Assembly: GCA_963703895.1 (NCBI GenBank) | Contig: CAVPFX010000001.1 | Span: 372,001-436,000 of the forward strand | Origin: VRUE01 sp963703895 | GTDB lineage: Bacteria > Actinomycetota > Thermoleophilia > Solirubrobacterales > 70-9 | DNA length: 64,000 nt | Reading direction: 5' to 3' | Shown here: in pieces, positions 1-9,099 of the stretch | How the letters are laid out: each line of letters starts with the position of its first letter | How positions within the stretch are numbered: position 1 is the stretch's first letter | Notes under the pieces: generated by a model | Seen by the model: only the letters and a program-made list of their open reading frames with translations | What the model was told of the DNA's origin: nothing | Database searches by the model: none | Program-made: the position numbers and the translations under genes

Positions 1-111
1 GTCGAATCCTTCTGAGCCGGGAAGAAAGCCAAAGGCGGCCTGAGCGGACGGGCTGAGTGCCGCCGCGGCGGCACTCACGAGCAGGGCCATCAAGGCGAAG
101 CGGCGGATCAC
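1..111 (-). CDS. Secreted protein, N-terminal fragment (runs off the window edge)
   Basis: Only the first 37 codons are visible. A GTG start overlaps the stop codon of the upstream gene in a GTGA arrangement, so translation is probably coupled. The peptide begins with two arginines and a run of Leu/Ala/Val residues ending near SAQA. This is a convincing Sec signal peptide with a likely cleavage site before AFGFLPGS. The mature part is too short to identify. Position and signal peptide suggest it is the last visible member of the same operon of large exported proteins. The window cuts it, so nothing implies a pseudogene. Confidence 0.7.
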   Translation of the reverse strand, partial: MIRRFALMALLVSAAAAALSPSAQAAFGFLPGSEGFD

Positions 112-1952
112 TTGCCCGCCCCCCTTCGATTCTTCTTCTTGCTGTTGGCGCGCTTGGGAACACAGCCGGCCTTGCCGGCGCGCTGGACCCGGCGCTTTCC
201 CTTCGGGCATGACTTGGGCGGGAAACGCACCGGCGGGTTGCCTTCGGTCAGGATCAAGGTGCCCGGAGTCGGGTCTTCGGGTGGAGAGGGCAGCGGCTGG
301 CAGGCGTCGCCCTCGCAGGGGATCGGCTTGGGCGGGACCGGGAAGCCACCGCCTTCGCGGGCGTCGTAGAGGTCGACGGCGCCGGGGTCACCGTCGACCA
401 GCGAGCCGTCGGTGAGAAAGAAGGCGTCGCGGCCACTGGCCGAGGCGTCAACGAAGGAGGCGCCGTCTTCGCTTCGCCCGCTCGAGATCAGCCCCAAGCA
501 GCCACCGGCCTGGGCGCAACTGCCGGTCCCTTGCGCCTCCCACTCATAGACGTCGTCATCGTTGTTGGTGTCCTGGGTGACTAGGGCGTCGCGCGAGTCG
601 AAGAAGAGCCGGTTGCCGGCGGCGGTGAGGACACGGGGCTTGTAGGCCTGGGTACCAAGGGGGCCGGTGCCGTTGGCGATCGCGCCGGGAATGGTGGAGG
701 CGCCCTCAGGGCGTGTTCCGTCACGCCGGCAGGAGGCGCAGGCCAACTCGCCGGTTCCCCCGTTGGCGCCGGCGTCATAGAGGAAGACCTCCATGTCGAG
801 TTCACCCGTGCTCTGGTCGGTGTTGTCGTAGCCGGTCAGCGGCGCCTCGGAGAGAAAGGCGAGGCGCGTGCCGTCGGGGCTGACCCGAGCGGTGCCCGTG
901 GCCGGCGGGTAGTTGCGCGCGTCGGCCGAGTCAGCGACTTTTCTCGCCGCACCTTCCTGCCAGAGAAAGAGCCCTGCGGCGGTGAGGTAGTAAACGCGCG
1001 AACCGCTTTCGGAGGCGCCGAGCACGCCGAGCACTTCGCCACCGGGTGTCAGGTCGGTGGCGGAATTGGCGGCCGCTTCGTAGCGGTAGAGGTGAGCGCC
1101 CTTGGTGAAGAAGGCGACCGAGCCGTCGGGCGATGCCACTTGGAATGCCTCCGGCCCCACCCCGGCAGTCGATTCACCGGCCCATTTCGTCGCACCCGCC
1201 TCACGCAGGTAGAGGCGCCCGTCGGTCGAGTCGTTCCAGTAGACGCGGCCGGCGTCGGTCGAGACGGCTCCGGCCGGGGCGGCGAGCACGGATTCGGGAG
1301 TGCCGGCGCCGCCAGGCAAGACGTTGATTGGAGTCAGAGCCCCGCCGCTCCACGTATAGAGGTTGCCGGCAGTCGAGAAGACGACGTGGCGCAGATCCGG
1401 AGAGGCTCCGGCGAAGCGCAGATCGGACGCTTCGGGTGAGGCCGCCAGGGCGCCGCCCGCGGTCTCGCGCAATGAGTAACCGCGCGGGCAGGGGTCGCCT
1501 TCACCGCAGCGGCGGCCGTTGAGAAGGAGCGCCCAGGCCAGGTCGCCCGAGAAGAGCCGGTAGGGAACGCCTGCCGGTTCTTCTCCGTAGGCGGCCGAGA
1601 CGGTTGGCCCGGTGACGTCGGTGGTAAGCCAGCCGCTCGGTGTGCGGCGGGCGATGTACTGGCTGGCGACCGGGGCGCCCTGGGCTTCGGCGCTGAAGGA
1701 GGAGGCCGAGCTGAAGGTAGTGGCTTCTCCGTCGGCAGCCGCCTGCAAGACGCCGCCGCCGAACAGAGCGCCAGGGGCGGCCACCTCGCCGCCGTTCTTG
1801 TCGGCCGGGCTGACCATCTCCCAGCCGCGGGAGTCGGGCAGGGTCAAGGGCTCAGCCTTGGCCACCGAGGCCGCGAGGGAGAGGCCGATCGCCGTCGCGG
1901 CGAGGACTGCCCAACGACGGTGCGCCACCCGCACTATTCGGGGAGCACTCAC
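108..1952 (-). CDS. Secreted beta-propeller (TolB/WD40-like) protein with basic C-terminal tail, 614 aa
   Basis: Exported protein of unknown function. I place the start at a GTG that overlaps the upstream stop as GTGA; the open frame extends 15 codons further, but those residues lie inside the previous gene and are hydrophilic. A signal peptide ends near SVAKA. The body holds repeated blocks of the type SPDGxxxxF, with TPGGEVLGVLGASESGSRVYYLT and SPDGTRLAFLS-like strands, typical of six- to seven-bladed TolB/WD40-like propellers. A CEGDACQP motif is followed by a proline-rich stretch and a Lys/Arg-rich end. It is clearly paralogous to the C-terminal ~680 residues of the 1280-aa protein two genes upstream, sharing the opening (D)RxWExVSPxxKNxxEVAxPGA and the closing GRDAF...YDxRxGGGFP. 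Cell-surface or extracellular location is inferred. Confidence 0.85.
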   Translation of the reverse strand: MSAPRIVRVAHRRWAVLAATAIGLSLAASVAKAEPLTLPDSRGWEMVSPADKNGGEVAAPGALFGGGVLQAAADGEATTFSSASSFSAEAQGAPVASQYIARRTPSGWLTTDVTGPTVSAAYGEEPAGVPYRLFSGDLAWALLLNGRRCGEGDPCPRGYSLRETAGGALAASPEASDLRFAGASPDLRHVVFSTAGNLYTWSGGALTPINVLPGGAGTPESVLAAPAGAVSTDAGRVYWNDSTDGRLYLREAGATKWAGESTAGVGPEAFQVASPDGSVAFFTKGAHLYRYEAAANSATDLTPGGEVLGVLGASESGSRVYYLTAAGLFLWQEGAARKVADSADARNYPPATGTARVSPDGTRLAFLSEAPLTGYDNTDQSTGELDMEVFLYDAGANGGTGELACASCRRDGTRPEGASTIPGAIANGTGPLGTQAYKPRVLTAAGNRLFFDSRDALVTQDTNNDDDVYEWEAQGTGSCAQAGGCLGLISSGRSEDGASFVDASASGRDAFFLTDGSLVDGDPGAVDLYDAREGGGFPVPPKPIPCEGDACQPLPSPPEDPTPGTLILTEGNPPVRFPPKSCPKGKRRVQRAGKAGCVPKRANSKKKNRRGAGK

Positions 1953-4900
1953 CTCACCCGCTTCCCGTGCTTCCCGCTCCTCGCCTTGCTCTTGCACTGG
2001 GCCTTGAGCTCGGGCTTGCTAACCGAGACCTTGCCGTTATGCGCCACGAAGCGCGCGTCGGCCCTGTGGGTACCCACGCAGATGTCGGTGGAGTTCTGCA
2101 AAAGGCCCTTCTTGGCCCCCTTCAACTTCAACGTGAACTTGGTGACGGGGGCGTCGGGGACGACTTCGAAGGTGTTTCGGAGCCCACCGTTGACCGAGTC
2201 GTTGCGCCCGGCAAGGACGACGTTGACCTGACCGTTCAGAGCAGCGACGAGGTCGGGCAGCTGGTGGGAGGAGGATCTGAGGTAGACCGGTCCTTCCAGG
2301 GGCTTGTCGAAGAGCGGCGTGATCGCCCTGGCGTAGCCGTAGACGGACTTCGCCGGGCACTGGTTGGCCGCGAACTGGACCCTTGTGCAGACGGTGCCGA
2401 TGTGGGCTTGGTCAAGGAACTCGGAGTGAGGCAGGGCGACCTGGGCGAAGGCGATGTTGGAGTAGGCGCCTGCCTTGGGGTAGGTCAGGGTTGCCGTGAG
2501 GGCGGGATGGGCGCCTCGTTTGGTTCCTCCGGTCAGCTTCAGCGAGAGCTTGGGCTTGAAGCCGAGGTTTGCGCAGGCGCCGACCTGGAAGCGGTTGCTC
2601 AGCTGGACGCTTTGCCCTTGAGCCGAGATCGCCTCCCCAGTTACCGCCTTCTCTTCGCAGGAGGTCGGGTTGAGGGTGAAGCCCTGGCGGTCGATCTGAA
2701 CCGAGATCGATCTGACGTCGAGGGGGATGCCCTCGAGGATCGTCGGGAAGCTCGATTTGACCGTGCCCCTGGCTGTTTCGGGGTCGATGTAGAGGGGGGC
2801 TCTCACTACGACCGTTCCCAGGTCGAAGGGGCCGGCCACCGCCGGGGTGACGATCGCCATGCTCAGGGGGGCGCCGTCGGCGGGGCCCGCCAGGTAGACG
2901 TCGCCCTTGACGTAGTAGGGGGCGGGCCCCGCTCCCGCTCCCACGGTCACGGCGCCCAGGTGCGAAGCACCTGGGCAACTCGGAGCTGCCTTCTCTTGGG
3001 CTCCGCTCTTGCCTTCGGCGGAGGCTATAGCCGCATCCGAGCACTCCGCCACGCCGGCGAACTTGGCTGCCATCCCGGCGGGGAGGCTCAGGTTCAGGCC
3101 TTTCAGTTCCTGGCTTCCGTCTTGCCTTGACAGGTTGACCACGAAGGGGGAGTAGGCGCCGGCGATCGGGGAGGCCGACCCCGCTTCGAATCTCGGGTTG
3201 TTCGGCAGAGCCGCCGCACTGGTCGGGCAGCTGCCTCCGCCGGGGGCGGTGGTGGTCGCAAAGGAGTCAGACGGGGTGGCCGGTGGGCCCGAGGCAGGGG
3301 CGCTCCATGGAGTGAGTGACGTGGCCGTGGTGTGAGTCCCGCACACCGCCGGCGTCCTCAGCGGCGCCCTGGCCCCTTCGAAGAAGTCGAGCTTGAAATC
3401 TTCGAAGGGCTGCTGGGGGCTCTGGTGAACGATCGTGGTAAGCCGGCCGGTGTTCGGATCGGGCTTTACTTCCGCCGGGAACTTCACCACCACCCCGCTT
3501 TGGGGGTCGTTCGCGGTGATATAGATGGCGAGGAGGCTCCCGAAGGGGTTCTCGCCCTGCTTGGCCAGGTAGACGGCTCCCGGCAGGGGGTGATCGATAG
3601 CCGGAACGCTCAGCTCGACCGAGCCGATCTTGGCGGCCTCGGGGCACTCGGCCGGGGCCGCGGTGAAGGAAGGGTGGCCTTCGAAGCTGCCGTCATAGCC
3701 GATCTGGGCCAGGGAGCAGGCGGCGAGGCCGTCTGCCGAGGCGGGGTTGACCAGCATTCCCTCCGGCAGCACCACAGTGGTGTCCCGCAGATCGGCCTGA
3801 CCCAGGCCGTCGGGGTCTTCGTTCTCTTTCTGGGGGAAGTGGAGGTCGAAGTGAAGGCCCGAGGGGGCGTCGGCGACGTTGGTGGTCGGCTTCGACCCGA
3901 TCGTCGGATCGAATGGAGGGAGGTTGCAGCCAACCGGGGCCGGTTCGGTTGACCCCAGGGCCGCGACGACACTCGGCTGCGACCAGGTTTCAAAGCTCAT
4001 CGAGGAGAGCATCGGGCTATCGCAGAAGCTCGGCAGGCGAAAGAAGGGCCTGGGTGTGCCTTCGGCTGGACAGGCGGGGGCGACTCTTTCCGCGCATTCG
4101 CCCCGCGCCGGATCATGGCTTCCATCCCATGGCGTTCCCCAGATAGTCGTCCGCAAGCCAGTAACCCGTTGGGCCTCGGTTACGTTGTGCAGATAGGCGG
4201 TGGTGCCGTAGTCGCCCTCGCTTCTTACCCTGGTGTTGATGTAGATCGGCAGGCCCAGGACCTGGAGGCCGAGCTGGGCCGGCATCCCCTTGGGTGGGAC
4301 GAGGTTGTAGATAGGGACTTGGTTGATCGTCGGCGTCCCTTCCAATTGCTGTAGCAACGCCACTCCCACCGCTGAGCCGGCGGGGCAGAAGTTCGGGAAG
4401 ACATTGATGCCCTCTTCCGAGACCTCACTGTGAAGCGTGTTGAACTGCTGCGCGCTGCAGCGTTCGATCGCCGTCGGATTTCCCGCCAGCCCCGGCGGCA
4501 GCGCCACTTCGATCTCCTTCAGATCGCCTCCCACCGGCAGGAACCGCGCGGTCGAGGTCGCCGGCGCCGGCGCCAGATTGACCCCGAAAGACGTCGTGTA
4601 TTGGTAGGGGTGTGAGCTGGCGCCGGCAGCGGGCAGGCCATCGGGGCCGGTGAGCTCGGCCTTGAATTCCTCAAAGCCAGGATCTGCTTCCTCTTCGGTG
4701 GCCTGGTTTTCGGTTTCGGTGGAAACCGGGACAGCGCCGCCGCCTTTGACTTCCACCCGGTTGACCAGTGCCCCTGTCGTGGAGGGCGGGACCGTGACGG
4801 CGATCTTCAGCAGCAGCTCCTCGCCCGGGTAGAGCTTCGCCGGTTCGAATTTAGGCAAAAGCGCGTCGGTGACTTCACAGGTGACGGTGCTGACTTCGCC

Positions 4901-5236
4901 CACGGTTTTGGTTTCGCAGGCGGACGATTTAAGAGGTAGAAGAGACAGCCTGGGTGGATGCAGCTCGACGCTTTTTACCACCAGGCCAGCCGGCAGCGTG
5001 TCGGTGATCGTGACCGGGCTCTGGTCGGTGACCTTGCCGCCACTGTTGACGATGAAGACCTGGTACTCGTCTTGGACGCCTTCCTCGCCACCGGGCTTGA
5101 AGTTGGTTGGCGCCGCCAGCGCCTGGATGCTCCAGGCGGGCATGGCGATTGGAGCCGCCGCCGCCTGGGCCGGAGTGAGGGAACAGCCCAAGAGAGCGCT
5201 GCCGAGCAACGCCGCCAATACCCCGCGCACCCTCAT
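1949..5236 (-). CDS. Large secreted protein with DUF11-like N-terminus and four degenerate Cys-containing repeats, 1095 aa
   Basis: Exported protein of unknown function. It has a signal peptide (residues ~1-27, with a cysteine at LLGCS that could also make it a lipoprotein). Residues ~40-175 resemble a conserved-repeat/DUF11 beta-sandwich (VTITDTLPAGLVV, then VTCEVTDALLP). After that I see four degenerate repeats, each opening with a LPxGM-like turn, then a Cys, a CPxxSxxG-type element and a GxVYLA strand: roughly LPPGLAGNP, LPEGMLVNP, LPAGMAAKF and the C-terminal ALPHSEFLD unit. The C-terminus is very basic (KSKARSGKHGKRVR). It overlaps both neighbours by 4 bp (ATGA and GTGA), so it is expressed from the same transcript as the two propeller proteins. 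I do not recognise a named family for the repeats. Confidence 0.82.
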   Translation of the reverse strand: MRVRGVLAALLGSALLGCSLTPAQAAAAPIAMPAWSIQALAAPTNFKPGGEEGVQDEYQVFIVNSGGKVTDQSPVTITDTLPAGLVVKSVELHPPRLSLLPLKSSACETKTVGEVSTVTCEVTDALLPKFEPAKLYPGEELLLKIAVTVPPSTTGALVNRVEVKGGGAVPVSTETENQATEEEADPGFEEFKAELTGPDGLPAAGASSHPYQYTTSFGVNLAPAPATSTARFLPVGGDLKEIEVALPPGLAGNPTAIERCSAQQFNTLHSEVSEEGINVFPNFCPAGSAVGVALLQQLEGTPTINQVPIYNLVPPKGMPAQLGLQVLGLPIYINTRVRSEGDYGTTAYLHNVTEAQRVTGLRTTIWGTPWDGSHDPARGECAERVAPACPAEGTPRPFFRLPSFCDSPMLSSMSFETWSQPSVVAALGSTEPAPVGCNLPPFDPTIGSKPTTNVADAPSGLHFDLHFPQKENEDPDGLGQADLRDTTVVLPEGMLVNPASADGLAACSLAQIGYDGSFEGHPSFTAAPAECPEAAKIGSVELSVPAIDHPLPGAVYLAKQGENPFGSLLAIYITANDPQSGVVVKFPAEVKPDPNTGRLTTIVHQSPQQPFEDFKLDFFEGARAPLRTPAVCGTHTTATSLTPWSAPASGPPATPSDSFATTTAPGGGSCPTSAAALPNNPRFEAGSASPIAGAYSPFVVNLSRQDGSQELKGLNLSLPAGMAAKFAGVAECSDAAIASAEGKSGAQEKAAPSCPGASHLGAVTVGAGAGPAPYYVKGDVYLAGPADGAPLSMAIVTPAVAGPFDLGTVVVRAPLYIDPETARGTVKSSFPTILEGIPLDVRSISVQIDRQGFTLNPTSCEEKAVTGEAISAQGQSVQLSNRFQVGACANLGFKPKLSLKLTGGTKRGAHPALTATLTYPKAGAYSNIAFAQVALPHSEFLDQAHIGTVCTRVQFAANQCPAKSVYGYARAITPLFDKPLEGPVYLRSSSHQLPDLVAALNGQVNVVLAGRNDSVNGGLRNTFEVVPDAPVTKFTLKLKGAKKGLLQNSTDICVGTHRADARFVAHNGKVSVSKPELKAQCKSKARSGKHGKRVR

Positions 5237-8200
5237 CGCCCTGCCCTCCGCTTGTGGCTGGCGTGCTTCTTCTTGTGCTTGCTCTTCTTGCTCTTCTTTT
5301 GCTTTTTTTGCTTTTGAGCCTGGTTGCCGGAACCTTGGAAGTGGGGTGTCACCGGCGAGGAAATGCCGGGGGGACCCGCTGCCGGAGGCTTGCAGCCCTC
5401 CCCTTCACAGATCGCCTCTTCTTGCGGTTCGGGGAAGCCGCCGCCTGCCCGGGTGTCATAGACGTCGTAGTTTTCGTTGACGTCCCAGGCCACCAAAGAG
5501 CTGCGGGTCGAAAGGAAGGCGTCCCGTCCGTTCGAGGAGGCGTCGATGAGGAAGGTTTCGTCCTCGCTCTTACCGCTGGAGAGCAGCGAGATGCAGCCGC
5601 CGGAGACCGGGCTGAAGCTGGGGCTTTGGCCGGTGCAGTCGCCGGTGTCCTCGCGCTCGAACTCATAGACATCGCGCTTGCCGTTTTCGTCGGCCAGCAC
5701 TAGAGCGTCGAAAGACTCGAAGAAAAGGCGGGAGCCGTCATCCGAGAGGTAGCGAGGTCCTTCGTAAGCGCTGCTCCAGGCCGGCAACACGGCGGGCCCC
5801 AAGGGCCTCGCGCCCGAGGGATTGCACGAGGCGCAGGTCAGCGAGCCCGTATCGGCATCGTAGATGAGGGCCTGGGCGCAGAGCAGCCCTTTGACGAAAA
5901 CCTTGCCCGAAAGCCGGCATTCGTCGCCGCCGGCGATCGTGTTGTCATAGCCCGCCAGCGCCTCGGCTTCGACCGAGAGGAAGGCGAGGTGGCGGCCATC
6001 GGGGGTGACGCGGGCCCTCAGGACCTTGGGCTGCGACGACCAGCTACTGGAGTCCAGCTCCGCGGAGAGAGTCCCGACAAAGCTGGTTTTGCCTTCGTGG
6101 AAGAGGTAGAGGTTTCCTTTGCCGGCTTGGGCTTTCTTCCCAGCACTGTTTTCTTCTTCGCCGCTGAGCACGCCCTTGGCTACGAAGTAGACGTAAGAAC
6201 CATCGTCGCTTGCACCGACAACGCCCTGGACTTCCGCGTTGGCGCCTTTGGTCAGGTCGGTAAGCGGTTCCGCTTTGCCGATCTGGTAGCGATAGAGGTC
6301 GGCGTTGTCGACACTGGCTTTGGAGCCTTTGACGAGCTTGCCGGTATCGGTGAAGTAGACAACGGAGCCATCGGTACTAGCGGCCCCAAAGAAGCCATTT
6401 CCGGCAGGACCGGGGCCTTTGGTTGCTGGATTGGTGGGCAGCGCGTCGAGCTGCACGGTTTCGCTGCCGTTTGCCCGCACCAGTAGCTGGGTGGTCGGTT
6501 TTTCCCCTTCGGGCACGTAGGTCCAAAAGGCCCGCGAGCCATCCTCAGAGACGACGTGGCGCAGGGTCTTTTGGCCGACCTGGCAGTTTTCCCCGTCGGT
6601 GCCGAAGGAAGTGCTCTGGGTGGGAACAACGGCTTTGCTTCCTTTGGGCAGGACGCTGATCGCCTGCAGCCCGTTTGCCGCCGACCATTCATAGAGGCTG
6701 AAAAAGTTGCCGAGGTTTTTCGGGGCGCCGGCATAGGCGGCATCGGCGCCGAAGAAAGCGCGGCTGCCGTCTTTGCTGGCCCCGGCGAAGACAAAGCAGA
6801 TTCCCTTTTCCTTGGGGTTGTCGGGCGCTTCGGGAGTCAGGCACTGCAGCGCTCCCGTCGCGTTGTTGCGTAGGTAGAGGTTTTCGAATTCTTCCGGGCA
6901 TTCCGCCGTCAGCGCCGGTTCGCTCACCTTCACCGAGCCGAAACCGAGACCGGCATCAAAGCCCGAGTAGGGCGGAACGAGGGTGCTGGAGATAAAACCG
7001 AAGGGAGAGATATTCTCGGTCTTCCAGCCGCTCGAGGTTCGGCGCGAGAGGTACTGGCTGGTGGCCGGAGCGCTTTCGGCGTCCGCGAAGGAGGTCCAGG
7101 AGGTGTAGGTGATCGCTTCGCCTGAGCCGCTGCCGGCCTGAATGCGGACCGTGCGGTCTTCAAAGAGACCCCCCGCGGCACCCGGCACCGCCACTTCGGC
7201 GCTGTTCTTCAACCCCGGAGAGACCAGCTCCCAGGCGCGGTCGTCTGGCAGAGACCCGCTGTTGTCACCAAAGGTCCTGAAAACCGCGGTCGGGCCCTTG
7301 ATCTCTTTGCCTTCGAGTTTGATGTCAGTGACGACGACGCGAAAGCGATAGTCGGTCGCGGGCGCCAGGCCGGCGATTTGAACGGAGCCTGCTGCGAAGC
7401 TTTCGGAGGCGCCGAATTCGATCGGTTCTTCACCCGTGGCCGGCGCCTTGCTTGCGTGGTCGAAGCCGTGCTCGGGACCCAGTTCGGCAACGTCTTTTTG
7501 GTAGATCGCCTCAGCGACATATTCGAAATAGCCGCTGGTGGGGATACCGAGCGGGTTGACCAAGACATTCAGCGTCGCAGTGTCGGTGCCGACGTCCATG
7601 ACGGTCGTGGGGCCAATTTCAAGCGGCGCCTTTGAGGTAAAGGTTCCTTCCGGGCCGATCGCCGAGCCATCGGCATTGCTTGCCACCACCCGGCAGTGGT
7701 ATTTGGTTTCCGGTGTCAGGGCGGCGTCAGCGCTTGCTTCCTGCAGCTCGAAGTCATCGCCGATCGATTCGCTCTCGGCGGTTTCTTGAGCCGGATGGGC
7801 ACCTTTGAAGCTGTTGCCGTTGGCGATGAAGTCGGCCTCGGTGATGTATTCGTAGTGGACAGTGGTGGCCTTGCCCTCGGGGTTTACTTCGGCGAGCAGG
7901 GTCGCTTTGGCGTTACCGAGGAAGCTAGTCCTGCAGCCTTCGGGGAGGACAACTGGGCCAGGCGGGGGCAGGGTGAGGTAGGTGACTTCTGTTGTTCCTA
8001 TGGATTCCCTTGGACCTTCGCTGGCGAAAAGCACCCCACCAGCACTCGCGTAGGCCGCCAAACCGGGGACCAAGCGCTCCCCGGCGAGCACATAATCAAA
8101 GCGCTTGAGCACACTGCCATCTGGGCCGTACTCGGTGATGAAGTGTGTGCCGGTTCCGGACGTTTTCACCTGCGTCCCGCGCTGCTTGGCAAAAAGGTTG

Positions 8201-9075
8201 TCAAAGCCGTCGACCGCGAGGCCTTCGTTTTCTGTCGGGCCTCCGAAAAATGTCGAGCTATCCAATTCATAGAGGAGCGTCCCGCTGGGGTCGTACTTGC
8301 GCAGTACAGCACCGGCGCCCCTGACCGTCACGTAAGAGTCGCCGGTGGAGTCGACAGCGAAAGCGCGTATCCATTTGTGTTCACCCTGGAAGAGCTCGGT
8401 TACCCCCACACAGGCGCCCGAAGTATCGAAGCGCTCGACCCGGCTGACAAAGTTGTTCGACCCCACCGGCAGCTGTTCGTAGCTGTCGGCGACATATAGG
8501 TCCCCGCCGGGGCCGACGGCAATCGGGTCGCGGGTGCCCGCAAACTGACATTCGCCCGTGCCTTCCTCACCGAGGGATTCGATGAATTCCCCCGTTGGCG
8601 TGAACTTCTGCACGCGGAAGTTGTCGGTGCCGACGTAGACGTCGTGCCGGGAAGGGCTGGCCGGGTTGTTGTCGACGGCGATCCAGCTCGGGGAGGAGAA
8701 CTGTCCGGCGCCGGCGCCGGCGATGCCGGCGTTGCAGCCCGTTGCCGTGGTGCAGTTCTGCAATTTGCTTTCACCTGTGTCGACACCCCAGCCGAAGGCA
8801 AAGAGGAAAGTGCCGTCCGGCTGGAAGACGTCGATGCGGTTGTTGCCCTTGTCGACGACGTAGATATGACCGGTTTCGGTGTCTGCCGCCAGGCCTTCGG
8901 GCTTGATGCACTGTCCGGCGCCGGTGCCGGCCGCGCAGAGGGTGGTTTTGGCCGAGGCAGCTGGGGCCAAGCTAAGCAGGAGGGCGATCGTCACCGCTGC
9001 CAGTGCCAGCGGCACCCGGACAACGTCAAACGCTGTCCGGGTGTGCTTTTGTTCAGGATGGGATGTCATGGTCAT
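5233..9075 (-). CDS. Secreted NHL-repeat / fibronectin-like / propeller protein with Lys-rich tail, 1280 aa
   Basis: First gene of the exported-protein operon. Residues ~15-42 form a signal peptide ending in ASA. Residues ~50-330 carry NHL repeats (IKPEGLAADTETGHIYVVD, then NNRIDVFQPDG and DNFRVQKFTPTG). Two beta-sandwich segments resembling fibronectin type III follow (~370-600; LAPATDYRFRVVV). The final ~680 residues repeat the TolB/WD40-like propeller seen in the 614-aa protein downstream. A CEGEGCKP motif precedes a proline-rich linker and a tail of about 30 mostly Lys/Arg/His residues. NHL propellers usually bind proteins, nucleic acid or carbohydrate; the ligand here is unknown. Surface attachment through the basic tail is my inference. 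Confidence 0.88.
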   Translation of the reverse strand: MTMTSHPEQKHTRTAFDVVRVPLALAAVTIALLLSLAPAASAKTTLCAAGTGAGQCIKPEGLAADTETGHIYVVDKGNNRIDVFQPDGTFLFAFGWGVDTGESKLQNCTTATGCNAGIAGAGAGQFSSPSWIAVDNNPASPSRHDVYVGTDNFRVQKFTPTGEFIESLGEEGTGECQFAGTRDPIAVGPGGDLYVADSYEQLPVGSNNFVSRVERFDTSGACVGVTELFQGEHKWIRAFAVDSTGDSYVTVRGAGAVLRKYDPSGTLLYELDSSTFFGGPTENEGLAVDGFDNLFAKQRGTQVKTSGTGTHFITEYGPDGSVLKRFDYVLAGERLVPGLAAYASAGGVLFASEGPRESIGTTEVTYLTLPPPGPVVLPEGCRTSFLGNAKATLLAEVNPEGKATTVHYEYITEADFIANGNSFKGAHPAQETAESESIGDDFELQEASADAALTPETKYHCRVVASNADGSAIGPEGTFTSKAPLEIGPTTVMDVGTDTATLNVLVNPLGIPTSGYFEYVAEAIYQKDVAELGPEHGFDHASKAPATGEEPIEFGASESFAAGSVQIAGLAPATDYRFRVVVTDIKLEGKEIKGPTAVFRTFGDNSGSLPDDRAWELVSPGLKNSAEVAVPGAAGGLFEDRTVRIQAGSGSGEAITYTSWTSFADAESAPATSQYLSRRTSSGWKTENISPFGFISSTLVPPYSGFDAGLGFGSVKVSEPALTAECPEEFENLYLRNNATGALQCLTPEAPDNPKEKGICFVFAGASKDGSRAFFGADAAYAGAPKNLGNFFSLYEWSAANGLQAISVLPKGSKAVVPTQSTSFGTDGENCQVGQKTLRHVVSEDGSRAFWTYVPEGEKPTTQLLVRANGSETVQLDALPTNPATKGPGPAGNGFFGAASTDGSVVYFTDTGKLVKGSKASVDNADLYRYQIGKAEPLTDLTKGANAEVQGVVGASDDGSYVYFVAKGVLSGEEENSAGKKAQAGKGNLYLFHEGKTSFVGTLSAELDSSSWSSQPKVLRARVTPDGRHLAFLSVEAEALAGYDNTIAGGDECRLSGKVFVKGLLCAQALIYDADTGSLTCASCNPSGARPLGPAVLPAWSSAYEGPRYLSDDGSRLFFESFDALVLADENGKRDVYEFEREDTGDCTGQSPSFSPVSGGCISLLSSGKSEDETFLIDASSNGRDAFLSTRSSLVAWDVNENYDVYDTRAGGGFPEPQEEAICEGEGCKPPAAGPPGISSPVTPHFQGSGNQAQKQKKQKKSKKSKHKKKHASHKRRAGR

Positions 9076-9099
9076 CTGCTGATACGGGGATGACTTGGA

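Noticed and set aside
1967..3130. 387-aa plus-strand frame within the secreted-protein operon
   Set aside because: Antisense to a gene with a signal peptide and repeats; no family match.
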